From Hymenoscyphus infarciens (Eukaryota > Ascomycota > Leotiomycetes > Helotiales > Helotiaceae): DNA of 64,000 bases. Below the pieces are notes generated by a model. The model had not been told where the DNA came from and searched no databases. It was given only the letters and a program-made list of their open reading frames with translations. Positions 23,670 through 34,491 of this stretch are shown here, in pieces. Position 1 is the stretch's first letter. Each line of letters opens with the position of its first letter. Location of the stretch: contig LLCB01000052.1 in the NCBI GenBank assembly GCA_001414345.1, forward strand, positions 175,565 through 239,564, given 5' to 3'. The translations under genes and the position numbers were made by a program.

Positions 23670-24771
23670 TCAAACGGTTCCGCTAATGCTCAATTCCCGA
23701 ATTTCCTGTAACACTTGCTCAACCCGACTATCAAGATGTCCCTGGGCGTATTGCTCTCTCGTATCTGCATCCAAATATTGTTGGACCTGAGCCATCCGGG
23801 AATATGCTTCAGCACAGAAACGGAGTTGGATCTTGACCAGTGCTTCGAAACTGGGATCCAGGTAGGGCACTCGGAGGTCGATTAATTGCGGGAGTTCGGT
23901 AAAGAGTTGTTCGTTGAGTTGTTCATATGCTGCCTTGGCCATTTCTTGCTCCTTCTCGGCTCGAGGGAGTTTGGTAACGTCCTTGTCTGGCTTTTCTACA
24001 AGCTTCTTGACCTTGGCTCGCATCGCATCGTAGTCGAGGAGTTTATGGTTGCGCTTCTTGATACCTGTGTTTGTTAGTCTGGAAATAATATAGGCATGCC
24101 CCTCAAATAGACTCCATACATTCGTTGATATCGGGAAAGTACGCGCAAAATCTGGAAATGGGTTCTAGAACCGTGGTACTGTATCATGTTAGTAGCATCA
24201 TATGAAGCTTCCTTCAAATACAAACCGATATGGGCCATCAAGTGCCTTGATCGTCTCGGCATCCAAATCCTCCACAGCCTGCTTATAACTTCTGCTAACA
24301 CCGTCTTTTGCGCCGGCATCACCATAGAAAGCATCGATCGTCTCTGCAATTCTCATTTGTGAAGCCGTCATGGCTGGACTGATCAGCGCGGGTCTAATCA
24401 CCAAGGTATGGGTATGGGTACCCACCACGTAGAGAATCCAAATATCCCTTCGCTTCTTTCTGCAATCGCATCGATGCTGCTTCCATCGTTCGGTATCGTC
24501 TGCGGACCTGTGAGAATGTGGTCTTCGCCCCAGTACGCCTGGATTTCCTACCTCTCCTCCACTTCATAATCTCGGTCGTTGGTCTTCTCGACATGACCTG
24601 GTATGAATTAGACCACCTTTCCAAGCCATGAAAAGTATCACATACCCGTCTTCATCATCACCTGCGTCGTCGCGCGGTTGATGTTCTTTTTGAAGCCTAC
24701 CATCTACAGTCAGCGCATTGCACTCGGGGTTGGGCTCTGTTGATGGCATTGTGCATACCCTGCCAAGACAT
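23670..24771 (-). CDS. RVS161: Rvs161/Hob3-type BAR-domain protein
   Basis: Seven exons (24759-24771, 24646-24696, 24552-24597, 24426-24499, 24226-24373, 24120-24178, 23670-24064) give 261 aa, the family length. The product is essentially one N-BAR domain. With an Rvs167-type partner it shapes the membrane during endocytosis and in actin patch dynamics. Conserved stretches include MSWQGFKKNINRATTQVMMK, YRTMEAAS, RLQKEAKGYLDSLR, IAETIDAFYGD, ISRFCAYFPDINE and KLLDYDAMRAKVKKL. The first exon is just 13 bp, and seven exons in 1.1 kb is the highest intron density in the window. Six junctions were chosen by splice signals together with the conserved protein sequence. Confidence 0.93.
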
Positions 24772-25081
24772 GATGGCGGTTCTCTGATGGGAATGTTGGG
24801 AGTGGAAAGTACAAAAGAGTGTATTCTGGTGGGAGGTAAGATACTGTGGTTGTTGATGGGAAAGTTGGAAGCTGTAGTGAAATGCTGTACTGTACGTCGT
24901 CTGTGGCTGAGTCGCTCGCTGCGCTGCCCAAACAAACCCCGCCATCAGAGGAAATTTATCGGGTACTAGTACCGGCCTCATTTTTTCCATCTGAAAACAT
25001 TCACACTTCCGCAAACAACAACCCAACACCACTTCCTCCACCAAATCGCCCCCTTCGCGTCCAAAATCCTCTCCCTCCAAA
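24772..25081. promoter_or_regulatory. Divergent promoter region, RVS161 and Alb1-like gene
   Basis: 310 bp separates the two start codons. The Alb1-like side is CT/CA-rich (25015-25081). No TATA box is obvious. Confidence 0.6.
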
Positions 25082-25473
25082 ATGCCTTCCCGTGGTAACC
25101 CCAATGTGCCAAACAAGCAACGGCGCATTGCGAACCGATCCAAGATTCAATCCAAAAATGCCAGCAACAAGATCACCAAGAATCCTCGAGGTACCGCACG
25201 AAGCAATGTTCTTCACCCCACGAGCGGCCCTCTAGCACCAGTCTCCGGAAAGAAGGCGAGAAAGTTGGAAAGGGCGCAAAACATTGCCCGACGACGAGCG
25301 ATCGAGAAGGGACTCGAGCAAGAAGGAGAAGTCCAAATGACGGGTGTGTAAACTCGGGGGTCTTTATTTTTCATGAATGGCTCGTTGACAGAGAATCAGA
25401 TGCGCCAACCACCACCAAGTCGAAAAAGACCGAGGGCAAGGAGGACAAGATGGAGGTTGACGATATTCAATGA
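25082..25473 (+). CDS. Small basic protein, Alb1-like ribosome biogenesis factor
   Basis: Exons 25082-25343 and 25394-25473 give 113 aa. The chosen splice (G|GTGTGT ... ACAGAG) is the one that continues into a Lys/Glu-rich, clearly coding tail ending KMEVDDIQ. The N-terminus is rich in Arg, Asn and Lys (PNKQRRIANRSKIQSKNA); the middle has GPLAPVSGKKARKLERAQNI. A basic N-terminus, a KKxxKLER helix and an acidic M-E-V-D tail resemble Alb1, the partner of Arx1 on pre-60S particles in nucleus and cytoplasm. The name rests on resemblance of a short sequence; it could be another nucleolar basic protein. Confidence 0.7.
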
Positions 25474-26847
25474 TTGCGCTTCGAATACCAACATCTATCT
25501 TGAGAAGGCGTTTGCGGAATGCCAATCGCTCGGAAAAAATCACTCCTACCCTCCACTTCCGTTGGCAAGCAGAGAAATTACATCGCACACCACGGGGACA
25601 GAGGAGGAAGATATTCGAGATGCATTCGAGGCGAAATTTTTACATGGCGTTGGGGTTTGGGTTTGGGCACGGAAGTGGAAAATGGTACTATTCGGCGCTT
25701 TGCTTAAAATACCCAGAGACACGATCATAATGGCACGCATCTGCAAATATTTCACCACAGGCATCCGGGGACACAGGCCTCAGTCTGAGAAACCCAACAG
25801 CGTCTTCTGCTGTGATCCCGGTGAGAAATTAAACTACCAAGGTTATAACCAAATCCAACTCTCGAGCGCCCTCTCCAGGAGCTAGTTCTAGTTCTGCGAC
25901 ATATTATCCGCTATATCAGTAATCTCATCGCCTCCTTGCAAAGATCGAAACTACGGGTATCTGTGTATCTGTGCTAATAAACCTCCAGCAAAGAGAATTC
26001 TCACCACCGGCATTGAGAGAGTCGGAAACTTACGGCGTGAATCACCTGAAAACGCGGAATTTTGGCTACCATGTCCCGTCAAGCACCACTTCGTTTTTTG
26101 TTATGTTTTACTTAACAATTGGAAAAAGTGTGGTTTTTTTCTGTCCTTCTCTCTTGCGCTGGGTCGCGCATCAAAATAGCTTAGCTAGGAGTGACCTCAA
26201 ATCATCTCTTGCCAGCATTCTGATATTCCACAAGCTTGTCATCAATTATCCAATCTTCACGTTCTCATGCAAACTTGTTCTGCAATCTTATTTCTCACTT
26301 TATTCATATTTGTTGGTCATTTCGCCTATGACTAGACATCACCAATCTCAAATGCGTGTTCTGGGAAGGCGCAAGCCCGTCAGATTCTGCTGAGCTGGCA
26401 GCTGACATGAGGTGAAAAGCTATTCCTAATACCGTTCTTGAGGTCGAAGTTGTATTACTGCTTGGGTGAGGCTCAGTTTTCCGGCGGATTGGGAGGTGTA
26501 GGGTTGGCCAATTTGCTTCTTAATCAGCAGTTGAAATGAGCCTGTGGAGTACTAAAGGATTGGAACTAGTAGTAAGCACTGGAGGGTTCATGTTTTTTGC
26601 TCTCGTATATCACAGTTAACATGTGGCCCAAGGGCGATCTACAGTCGTTTAATGTGGCAGTGATTTGGAGGACTCGCAATTTCTGCCTATGTTCTAGAAT
26701 TGTTTTGGTTAGTGTAGGAGGTTGAAGTATATATACTTTCGCCGAGTGCAACCATGGACCCTCATCTCAGGTCTCTTACAGCCAGCCTACTTGTTCTTTC
26801 GTCATTTTCCTTGGTCGATCCTCTTTATACTTTATAATTTCTTCAAG
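25474..26847. other. Intergenic, no gene recognised
   Basis: Long overlapping frames at 25474-25885 run through sequence without motifs and look spurious. About 26730-26847 holds a tatatatac box and CT-rich leader of the following hydrolase. Confidence 0.5.
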
Positions 26848-28347
26848 ATGCCTTTCTCCATTCAAGTTTCGCTTTAGTTACTTTCAATCACCTTATCTTT
26901 CACCTCTCAAGCACTTGCTGCCCCAACCGCACCAACAAGAACAAACCGCAATATCACATAGGGAGCTTGCAAAGAAATCCATCCTCCAAACTTGCAATGC
27001 GGACAAATTCAAGTTCCCGTGGACCACGACCACCCCCATGGCGACAAGTTTATTCTTGGATTTGCTCGTTTCAAAGCCAGCAGCACCTCGTCGCTTGGAA
27101 GTCTCATCTACAACCCAGGAGGCCCAGGAGGTGCAGCATCAGATGCAGTATTCGCCCAGGCGTTCTCGAATGTCTCATTATGGAATTCAGAACTACTTGC
27201 CCAGTACGACATTATTGGACTCGATCCACGAGGAACAGGTCTCAGCAACGCTCTGAAAAGCGATCCCAATCTTTGGATTCAACGCGTCTCAAGTACCCCC
27301 AAGAACGAAGTGGAATTCAACGCACTCGTCGCTCATAACAAAGCCTTCGGTGAGAGTTGTAAAAACCTTACTGGTCTTGTTTTCGATTTCTTGGACACGG
27401 AAAGTGCGGCGAGGGATATGGATCTCGTTCGAAAGGCACTAGGCGAGGAAAAATTGGATTTCTTCGGACAATCTTATAGTTCACAACTTGGATCCACCTA
27501 TGCAGGGTTATTCCCCAAGAAGGTCGGACGTATGGTCCTCGGTGGGATTATAGATCCTTACACTGCTCGGCTCACAATAGAGTCCCACGACGGGTATGAG
27601 AATACCTTAAGCAAATTCTTTCAATAGTATAACACCACCAGCGAATATGCCTTAAATAATCAAGACGTAGCCAGAAAATTCAACAACCTCATCACCAATG
27701 CAAACACCAACCTTATCCCAGCACCCGGTCACGCTTCTGAAGGCGACGAAGCATACAAACGCGATGTCACCGGCGAAGAAATCCTCGCTAAAGTCCAAGA
27801 AGGACTCTTGGGTTTTGCTGCCTCCCCTATCTTCCCAGGCTGGACCGCACTCTCCGGAGCCATCGCCCAAGCAGCACACGGAAATGCGACGCTCCTCTCT
27901 CGCGCTGTCAAAACTACACCCACCCACGCGAATTTCTCCTTCCTAGGCAAAGACTGGGCCATAACTTCAAACTCCTACATCGACCTCGCTCTGAAACGGC
28001 AAATGACTTCTATTCTTTCTCCCCACAGCAGAGGAAACTCGCAATTTTATCAGGTTCAATCTTCGTGTATCGGAAGGCTTTCTCCTTGGACGGGTAATTC
28101 TCATGCGCTTGATCCGAAGAAGGTTGCTCAATTGCCGCCGATTCTGTTGGTGAACTCGTTCTGGGATCCCTCGTCTCCGATCTCGTCTACGAATGCGCTG
28201 AGGATACAGATCCCGAGTTCGGTCTTGATTTTGAGGAGAAGAGGGGGACATAGTAGTTATCAGACTTTTGGGGAGACGACAAGGGCTATGGAGGGTTTTC
28301 TTTTGAGGAGGGTGGTGCCGGGGCAGGGTACTACGTTTAAATCTTAG
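26848..28347 (+). pseudogene. Secreted TAP-like alpha/beta hydrolase with three in-frame UAG codons
   Basis: One continuous frame of 500 codons starts at an ATG with a signal-peptide-like N-terminus and ends at TAG 28345-28347. It is broken by TAG at 26875, 26959 and 27625. The body is a tripeptidyl-aminopeptidase-type hydrolase: oxyanion block YNPGGPGG, DIIGLDPRGTG, nucleophile elbow FFGQSYSSQLG, acid in NSFWDPSSP and late histidine in RRGGHSSY. The elbow reads GQSYSS where the family commonly has GxSYG. All three stops can arise from CAG or TGG by one transition, which is what RIP produces. No frameshift is present. UAG is a true stop in other genes here (RPB6, S-FGH), so recoding is unlikely. 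Confidence 0.8.
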
Positions 28348-29586
28348 GCTTTGTAGGTTGGCTTTTTTGGGGGTGGGATGGTTGTTTTATTTTCTTTGTG
28401 TTGTTTAACTGGATTTTGATTCTTAAACTTAAATTCATTGGTTCTTTGATTTTTGCGATTCCTACAAATTGGAGAATAAGCAGCTTCTCGGTGTCGATGA
28501 CCTAATGATATTACTCTTTAATTACATGGAATGGTCATGGTTTTGATAGAGCTTGCTTGCTTTGGCGTAACCCCACCGAGTTGTGGTGGACAAGAAAAGT
28601 GGCGGGACCGCAATGTATATTACCCCTGGACTCAGGTTAAGATCGCACAATAACGCTGGAACTAAAACCTTAGAAATGCGGTTTACTATTAATTAGTCAT
28701 TAGTGCTTATATGAATTTTTTTTGTGTATTTTTTTCTATCCTTTTGTGTTAAGCTGTATGCATCTTAAAAGAGTACCTCATTAATTCGGGTTAGCACAAC
28801 CAGGCACGGTCCCGCCACTTTTTCTAGCTCTGCCCACCCTCTTTTTGATAGCTTACTTGCTAACGCCTATAAAAGAAGTCCGGAACTTGAAAGAAGGATC
28901 GCGTCCACGAAAACCTTGTAATTGCAATGTCCGAAAGAAATAGGACTTGGAGTCTAGGAGAGGGGTTCGGGTTGGCGGGTGGTTTTCATGTTCCTCAGCT
29001 CCTCCATCGCCCATGTCTGATGGGTCGCAAATACCTTGAATCATTCATCGAACCATTATGAATCAAATACTTCCAACGCAGCAGTCATACATATTGAGGC
29101 CCACTCCGCCACAATTCCAAGTCTTCAATTGACACCCTCTCATCATCTCACGAACCATCTTATTCGTCAATTGCTCAACCTCCAACATCAAATTTGTTGG
29201 TACCGCATTCCCCGTTTTGGTTCACCGAAGCTGTAGAAAGAGATATTATTGGATGGTGAGGTACAAAAGGCTGAAATGGTTGTCTGCAAAATGATTTGAC
29301 GAATTGGATGTTGCTGATAAGCTGCAACTCGACAAATAAGGTCTGCATATATGGCACCAATGACACCGTGAATTTTCCCCTCCACACAGCCTCGTCTAAT
29401 GCTATGCTGTGGATGCGGTGTTCGACGTTACGGAAGGTCATAGAATGCGGGGTGGTAGGATGGGCTTGCGGGTGTCTGGAGCTCTTATGTATAGGTATCC
29501 TCGGTTCGCCTTTCATCTTTCATCTTCCGAAATCACCTTTATTCAAACACTAACACTAACGCGATCAATAATTCTTCCCAATATTC
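28348..29586. other. Intergenic with a small inverted-repeat element
   Basis: Apart from the element at 28593, only short frames without motifs. The region 29490-29586 is the leader of the next gene. Confidence 0.5.
28593..28825. mobile_element. MITE-like element with agaaaa(a)gtggcgggaccg termini
   Basis: 28593-28610 and 28807-28825 are inverted repeats (18 and 19 bp; the only difference is one extra A). The 233-bp unit between them is non-coding. The sequence just outside (gtggaca / tgcccac) is also partly complementary, so the true ends may lie a few bases further out. Target duplication was not resolved. Confidence 0.6.
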
Positions 29587-30987
29587 ATGGATCCCTTCTC
29601 GATTGCAGTGGGTGTGCTTGCAATTTGCGGTGCTGCCAAAGGCATCTCAAAATGCGCCTCCGAATTCTACACAGTTGCGCGCGAAACAAAAGCAATTCGC
29701 AAAGACGTCGAAAACTTCGCATCTCATATCCTTTCCTTTGGAGACATTGTGCATGGCGTCTACCATACCCTCTATCACCATTGTAAAGAGTCTTTGGTTG
29801 TCCGACGACTGGAGGGCACTTTATACGACTTAGCTGAGCAATCCGAGTACCTGACTACACGCTTAGAAGGTCTCCAGCCGAGAGTAAAGGATCGCAATGC
29901 AGGGCCTGGGTTCTATCTTAGGTACCGTTGGTACAAAGGGGGCAAAAAGCGCGAAGAAAACTGGATTTGGATGGAGAGAATAAAGTCATCTTTTGTGATG
30001 ATTATGCTCCAAGTAGTGCTTGAAGGTTTGGAAAAGAGACTACGATTCAATCCTGAGTCGGCAGCGTTACGGGAACAAATGTAAGATGGTTCAAAATTCG
30101 CTAACATGAGTGAAAGCTGATTGGTTTGTAGAAAAGACCAAAAAAGAAGCATGAGAAGACAGAGAAGATCTATGCGCATATGGACTGGTCGGTGCGAGAA
30201 CGAGAAGGACTTTGGTTGGAACGATAGAGATTATCGTATGCTTGACATTCTCTCCGAGGTTGAAGACCTAGTTTTAAGCGAGGTCGCAAACATCATACCA
30301 AAACGGAAAAGCAGCAGGAGCTTGGATTCTCGCTATGTGGGGAACCGTCTATATCACTTCCCCAGTGCAGCGTTCAAAAATCCCAGTCACGAAACATTGC
30401 ACCCCCAATCATTACAGCTACTCTCAACCCAAAGAATACATCCAGGCCTTCGCCCAAATTCTGAGCGAGATGACGGCGATGTAGAAAGAATCACGACAAT
30501 ATCCAATCACACACCTCGAAACATGCCCTATGAGGACATCCAGGACGAGAACATTAGCGAATATATGGCAGTCCGAGCCACAGAAAATCACCTTCGACTG
30601 GACACGGAACAGGTTCGAGAAGCATTAACCGGCTACATTAACGGGAGCGACAGTCCCACCACCGCAAAATTGAACGACTCATTCCCCGAGAATATCATTT
30701 CGGAGCATCTAGCTGTACAGCTCGGTCTCCAAATCGAAAATGCCGAGGATGAAGTTATGAAGGATATTGAATTCGTAGGTGGCAATGACTACAGAACTGA
30801 AGTTGTCAGAGGAAGGGTAGAATTTGTGTGGAAGGACTCCTCGTTACGCAAGAGAAAAGTTACCTGCCGTGTTTGTGAATATTGTCCTTTTCCACTCATT
30901 TTTGGCAGCTCATTCATTCAAAGAAAAGAGTATTATTTGCGCGACAATTCTATGTCTGATGTGGGTCTTTCATCCAATCACCAGTAA
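29587..30987 (+). CDS. Fungal STAND-type N-terminal domain fused to a degenerate retropepsin-like domain
   Basis: Two exons (29587-30080, 30132-30987) give 449 aa. The N-terminus (MDPFSIAVGVLAICGAAKGI, then SEFYTVARETKAIRKDV) is the segment that begins many fungal STAND/NLR-like proteins. No nucleotide-binding motif follows. The middle is basic (RRQRRSMR) and then low complexity. Residues about 340-430 resemble a retropepsin: NIISEHLAVQLGL after the catalytic loop and PLIFGSSF as the second Ile-x-Gly-like strand. The catalytic triplet position reads N-D-S-F (D347), not D-T-G, so activity is doubtful. The next gene, convergent and 55 bp away, has the same two parts with an intact DTG. Confidence 0.75.
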
Positions 30988-31041
30988 AGTAATGATAGGA
31001 AGCATAATTAGTTATTTCAAATGAACATATCAAGTTCTTTT

Positions 31042-32584
31042 TCAATTCCCGCGTTGGGCTTCCACTGATATTGATCCATCATCAGAGCCGTCTTGCACGG
31101 TCCCAGATCTTATCGATGCTTCCTCCTGTTTCTGTGCTCTTTGCTCATCCATAGATGTCCTTCGCATCGATGAAGGCCCTTCTCCACCCGAAATGGTTGA
31201 GGTTGAACTCGGCATCAATGCCCTTCTTCTTTCATCGAGAGTCCACGCCCTACCAGTGCCAGGTAGTGCACCTGTGAGATGTGACTTCAATCTCTTTTGA
31301 TTCTCTCTTTGAGCATATGCCTCACGAAGTGCTTCAAGTTCCCGTAGACGACCCTGTTCAAATGCCCTCTGCTCGGCTTCTTCCCCTTTTCGGGTGTCAG
31401 ATAGATATATTGAAGTTTTTTTAGGGTGGACTTACTTGGGTTTCGTTTTTTTCTGGGCATCCACAAGAGCTTTTTTCCAGTTGCATGATTCTCGGCGCTT
31501 CTCGCGTACTGCTTTTGGCTGATGAGAATATCCCAGTCCGAACTTTTGGTGACAAAAAATTCAGCCGTCGAAGTTGTCCTACTGTTGTGAAGAAAGAACC
31601 TAGAGGAGAATTTTCTTTCGAACTTCCAAGACGGACCCTGTTCCTCGATACCACTCATTTGGACCTGCTCATCTTCTGGTATTTGCGTAATCAAGTGGCT
31701 CAGCCCAACCTCAATAAGATATTTCTCGGAGACGATGTTTACATCCGAGCCAGTATCTAGCAACCCTCGTGCAACAGCAAATTTTGCTGGCTGTCCTTCC
31801 GGAGTTTCGGGACATAAAACTGCAGTGAAAACAGTGTGGTTTGGATTCTCGAGCTGCAAGGTTCGTTGCTGAAGTAATAACGAATCATTATCAATATCAT
31901 AATGAGATGCCCCCAAAGCATTGCCCCCACTCAGATGTAGATGCGGGCGCCGTATAAGACTGTTAGTCACATTGTGATGGCGTCGATTCTCTTCATCAAA
32001 TTGGCGCAGAAAAGTATTCTCGGTTTCCAATAGGCGATGGCGAACTTCATGGCGACTTGAAAGCAATCCATTAGCACCTTATTTTGGACGTATGTGAGAG
32101 GAGTTGAGGACTTACAGCTGAGCAATTTCAAGTTCATTTTGCTGGAGCATGAAGCTTTTGGTTGTTAGAACCTGATGCGAAAGAGAACGGGAAAATACGA
32201 TTACAAGATACAAACATCCTTCAAAAGCATTACCGATTCTCTGAAGCCAATATAGGTTTTTTTAGTCTTCCCCCACGGCCGTAGGATCCATTTGTAGCCT
32301 TTTTTCCCGTCTATAGGGAGTCTTCCATGCCTGTGAAGTTCTTTCTCTACTCTTTCTAGGCGGGTATAGCAGACTTCTAACGCAATCTCGGCAGTATGAG
32401 GAGGTCCTTCTCTGGCGTTAAGAAATGTGTTTTTAATATCGGACAGAAACCCAATGAGGGTAGGGAGCTCGTCTTGAAGCATCAGAATCTCGTCGACATG
32501 TTCAAACAGGGATCCATATAGGACAATTTTCTGGGCAAGGTTGACAATATTGATAGTCGAAGACGCAAGACTTAGTGGGTCCAT
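31042..32584 (-). CDS. Fungal STAND-type N-terminal domain fused to an intact-looking retropepsin-like domain
   Basis: Four exons (32234-32584, 32116-32171, 31436-32055, 31042-31385) give 456 aa. Residues 1-120 (MDPLSLASSTINIVNLAQKI; EILMLQDELPTLIGFL) form an N-terminal segment of the kind found in fungal STAND proteins. A charged coiled region follows. A retropepsin-like domain at about 215-320 has LLDTGSDVNIVSEKYL (D236 T237 G238) and DWDILIS. The last 110 residues are basic/acidic and likely coiled coil (EAEQRAFEQGRLRELEALREA), then Ser-rich. Single-domain retropepsins act as dimers. No gag, reverse transcriptase or integrase is attached and introns are present, so this is a host gene rather than a transposon. 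It is convergent with its partner and divergent from the DUF6594 gene. Confidence 0.78.
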
Positions 32585-32831
32585 CTCGCTGTCGACTTAG
32601 AGATTGTTCGTTGGAATTTTAGCATAAAGCAGCCATTGCGTTCAGCTCACCTCAAATCGTTGAGGGGGCTGGGGCAGTGACACAAGGTAGCAATTCAGCC
32701 AATAAGAGCGTTGTCATAATAAGCCACCGTCACCCGATGTAGTTAGATGATGCAGGGGCTTAAATGCAACCGCATAAGATTATAATTCGTGAAGCAACTT
32801 TATCGGACACGAAAACTTCCTTTCTTGAGAT
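32585..32831. promoter_or_regulatory. Shared promoter of the retropepsin gene and the DUF6594 gene
   Basis: 247 bp between divergent start codons; no clear TATA box. The arrangement would let both genes be switched together. Confidence 0.5.
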
Positions 32832-33980
32832 ATGGAGAGAAACGCTGGGGGACGTTCACCGGAAATGCCTCCTCTCTTTGCTGAGCCGGAGACTTATGCG
32901 AACCCCAGCCGAACCCCCGAAAGAATTTCAACTTCCGGAGCAGCGCTACCTCCCAAGGAACGAGGTTATAGAAAACTAGCAACACTTATGTCAGAAGTCG
33001 GCGATGTTGTGATATTCCGGCGATTCAAAAAACTGAATATGCTCAATTTGATGCGATTACAGGCTGAACTTGCCGCTCTCGAACTCACCTATGAAGACGC
33101 ATGTAATAGAGATGACAGAAGTAGCAATCCCGAGGAAAGAGAGTTCACCCAGAGCTTTTACGATTTACGCGAGTTTGGGAAGATATCTCCTGGTTCGCAG
33201 CTTGACTTATTAGACCAAATTTATACTACTCTTGACAAGTATAGTACGTTGGCCCACCTTGCCTGATCCTGACATTATCTAAACATAATTAGACACGGCA
33301 TTGTTACATGTCTCTCAAGTACTCAAGCTGGAGAGTCCGGATAAATACGACCTGGAGAGGCTCCATGAGTGGTTGAAAGATAAGGACCAGGGAGCTTTGT
33401 TTCTCCACAAACCCGAAGAGGAAATATGGGGAGATTTACATAACATTGGAGGAAAGCCCATGACCTCGGATCAAATCGCCCTTGTTGAAAAGGAGAGTGG
33501 GTTCTCACGTGGAATTGTAACTGTTCTTATTTATCTTTATGACAAAATATGGGGAAGTCGTCGAAAAGTAAGTGTCCATTTCTGTAAGATCTGGGAGAAG
33601 AATTAATGGCTAGCAGAAAACCAATAGAGTGGATGTTGAACGAAACCAAACCTACTATCCCGAGTCAAACATAAGCTCAGTCGCAAAAGTGGTTACTTCT
33701 GTTCTTGCTTCCCTGTTACCCGGCATTGTCATATTGGTACTATATCTCATCGACAATACGATAAAGCGAATAGGTGCTATGCTCTGTTTCACGACTGTAT
33801 TTGCTTTTATCTTATCCTACTGGACCCTAGCAAAGACCGTCGAGGTATTTGCTGCCACCGCTGCGTAAGTTTTGATTTGAAATTCCTACTGCTACATATT
33901 ACCTACTAATACTGAGTAGTTTTGCGGCTGTCGAAGTAGTGTTTATAGGAAGTGCTATTACAAATGGGACCTCGGCATAA
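32832..33980 (+). CDS. DUF6594 membrane protein
   Basis: Four exons (32832-33243, 33293-33567, 33617-33864, 33920-33980) give 331 aa. The family pattern is visible: NMLNLMRLQAELAALE near the N-terminal third, an all-helical soluble body, then three C-terminal membrane helices (VVTSVLASLLPGIVILVLYLI, IGAMLCFTTVFAFILSYWTL, FAAVEVVFIGSAI). DUF6594 proteins are widespread and often multicopy in filamentous ascomycetes; their function is unknown. Being divergent from a STAND-retropepsin gene makes a shared pathway possible. That is an inference from position only. Confidence 0.85.
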
Positions 33981-34317
33981 CATTTATGTGGGGGGGGGGC
34001 TGGCAATATTGAGCCCTCTTCGTTTCAAATTAACATCTTATTTGAAAACACCGTTGTTGTGTAGACGAATTATTCTTCATTTTTGATACGGCATGCTCAC
34101 TTTAAAACGGGTATTACTTCCAGTAAAACTGAGTACTTTTTGAAGAATTAATATCTTTGTAATACACATAGTTTTTTAGTCTAAAGGAATTACCACTTTG
34201 CCTTCTCTCTACTTCTCTCTTTTTATACCTTTATTACCACAAAACTAGGATCCTATAGTTTCACTTCGCTACTCAACCTAAGGTGCACCTAAAAAGAGCT
34301 TTCTGGGATAATCGTAG
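33981..34317. other. Intergenic with poly-G run
   Basis: 3' flank of the DUF6594 gene. A run of ten G at about 33991-34000 is the only feature. Confidence 0.5.
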
Positions 34318-34491
34318 GAGTAGGTGTTTTTAATTAGATAAATATATTCAATCGCATTATGTGGCTCACGCCTGAGATTCGAAAGTAAGGTACACTTGAA
34401 TATCGACGCTAGCACAAAAGCTTGCTGTGGCTGTGTCTCCTCAGACGCAATATCTAATTAAAGATGTTTATCTAATGAAAAACACCTACTC
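34318..34491. mobile_element. MITE with 25-bp near-perfect terminal inverted repeats
   Basis: 34318-34342 (gagtaggtgtttttaattag...) and 34467-34491 are inverted repeats differing at one base. The 174-bp unit is non-coding. Flanking 8-bp and 2-bp duplications were looked for and not found. The coding frame of the next gene opens exactly at its right edge. Confidence 0.75.

Noticed and set aside
24697..25143. 148-codon minus-strand frame over the RVS161 5' end and divergent promoter
   Set aside because: It runs through the RVS161 first exon in another frame and has no motif; RVS161 exons fit the conserved protein exactly.
25373..25885. 170-codon plus-strand frame after the Alb1-like gene
   Set aside because: Overlaps the true second exon in a different frame and continues through motif-free sequence.
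26848..28347. Genetic code with UAG read as an amino acid
   Set aside because: RPB6, S-FGH, the PAP2-like gene and the DUF4149 gene all end at TAG exactly where their families end.
31042..32584. Retropepsin gene as a retrotransposon fragment
   Set aside because: It has three introns, an N-terminal STAND-type segment, normal base composition, and no reverse transcriptase or integrase nearby.
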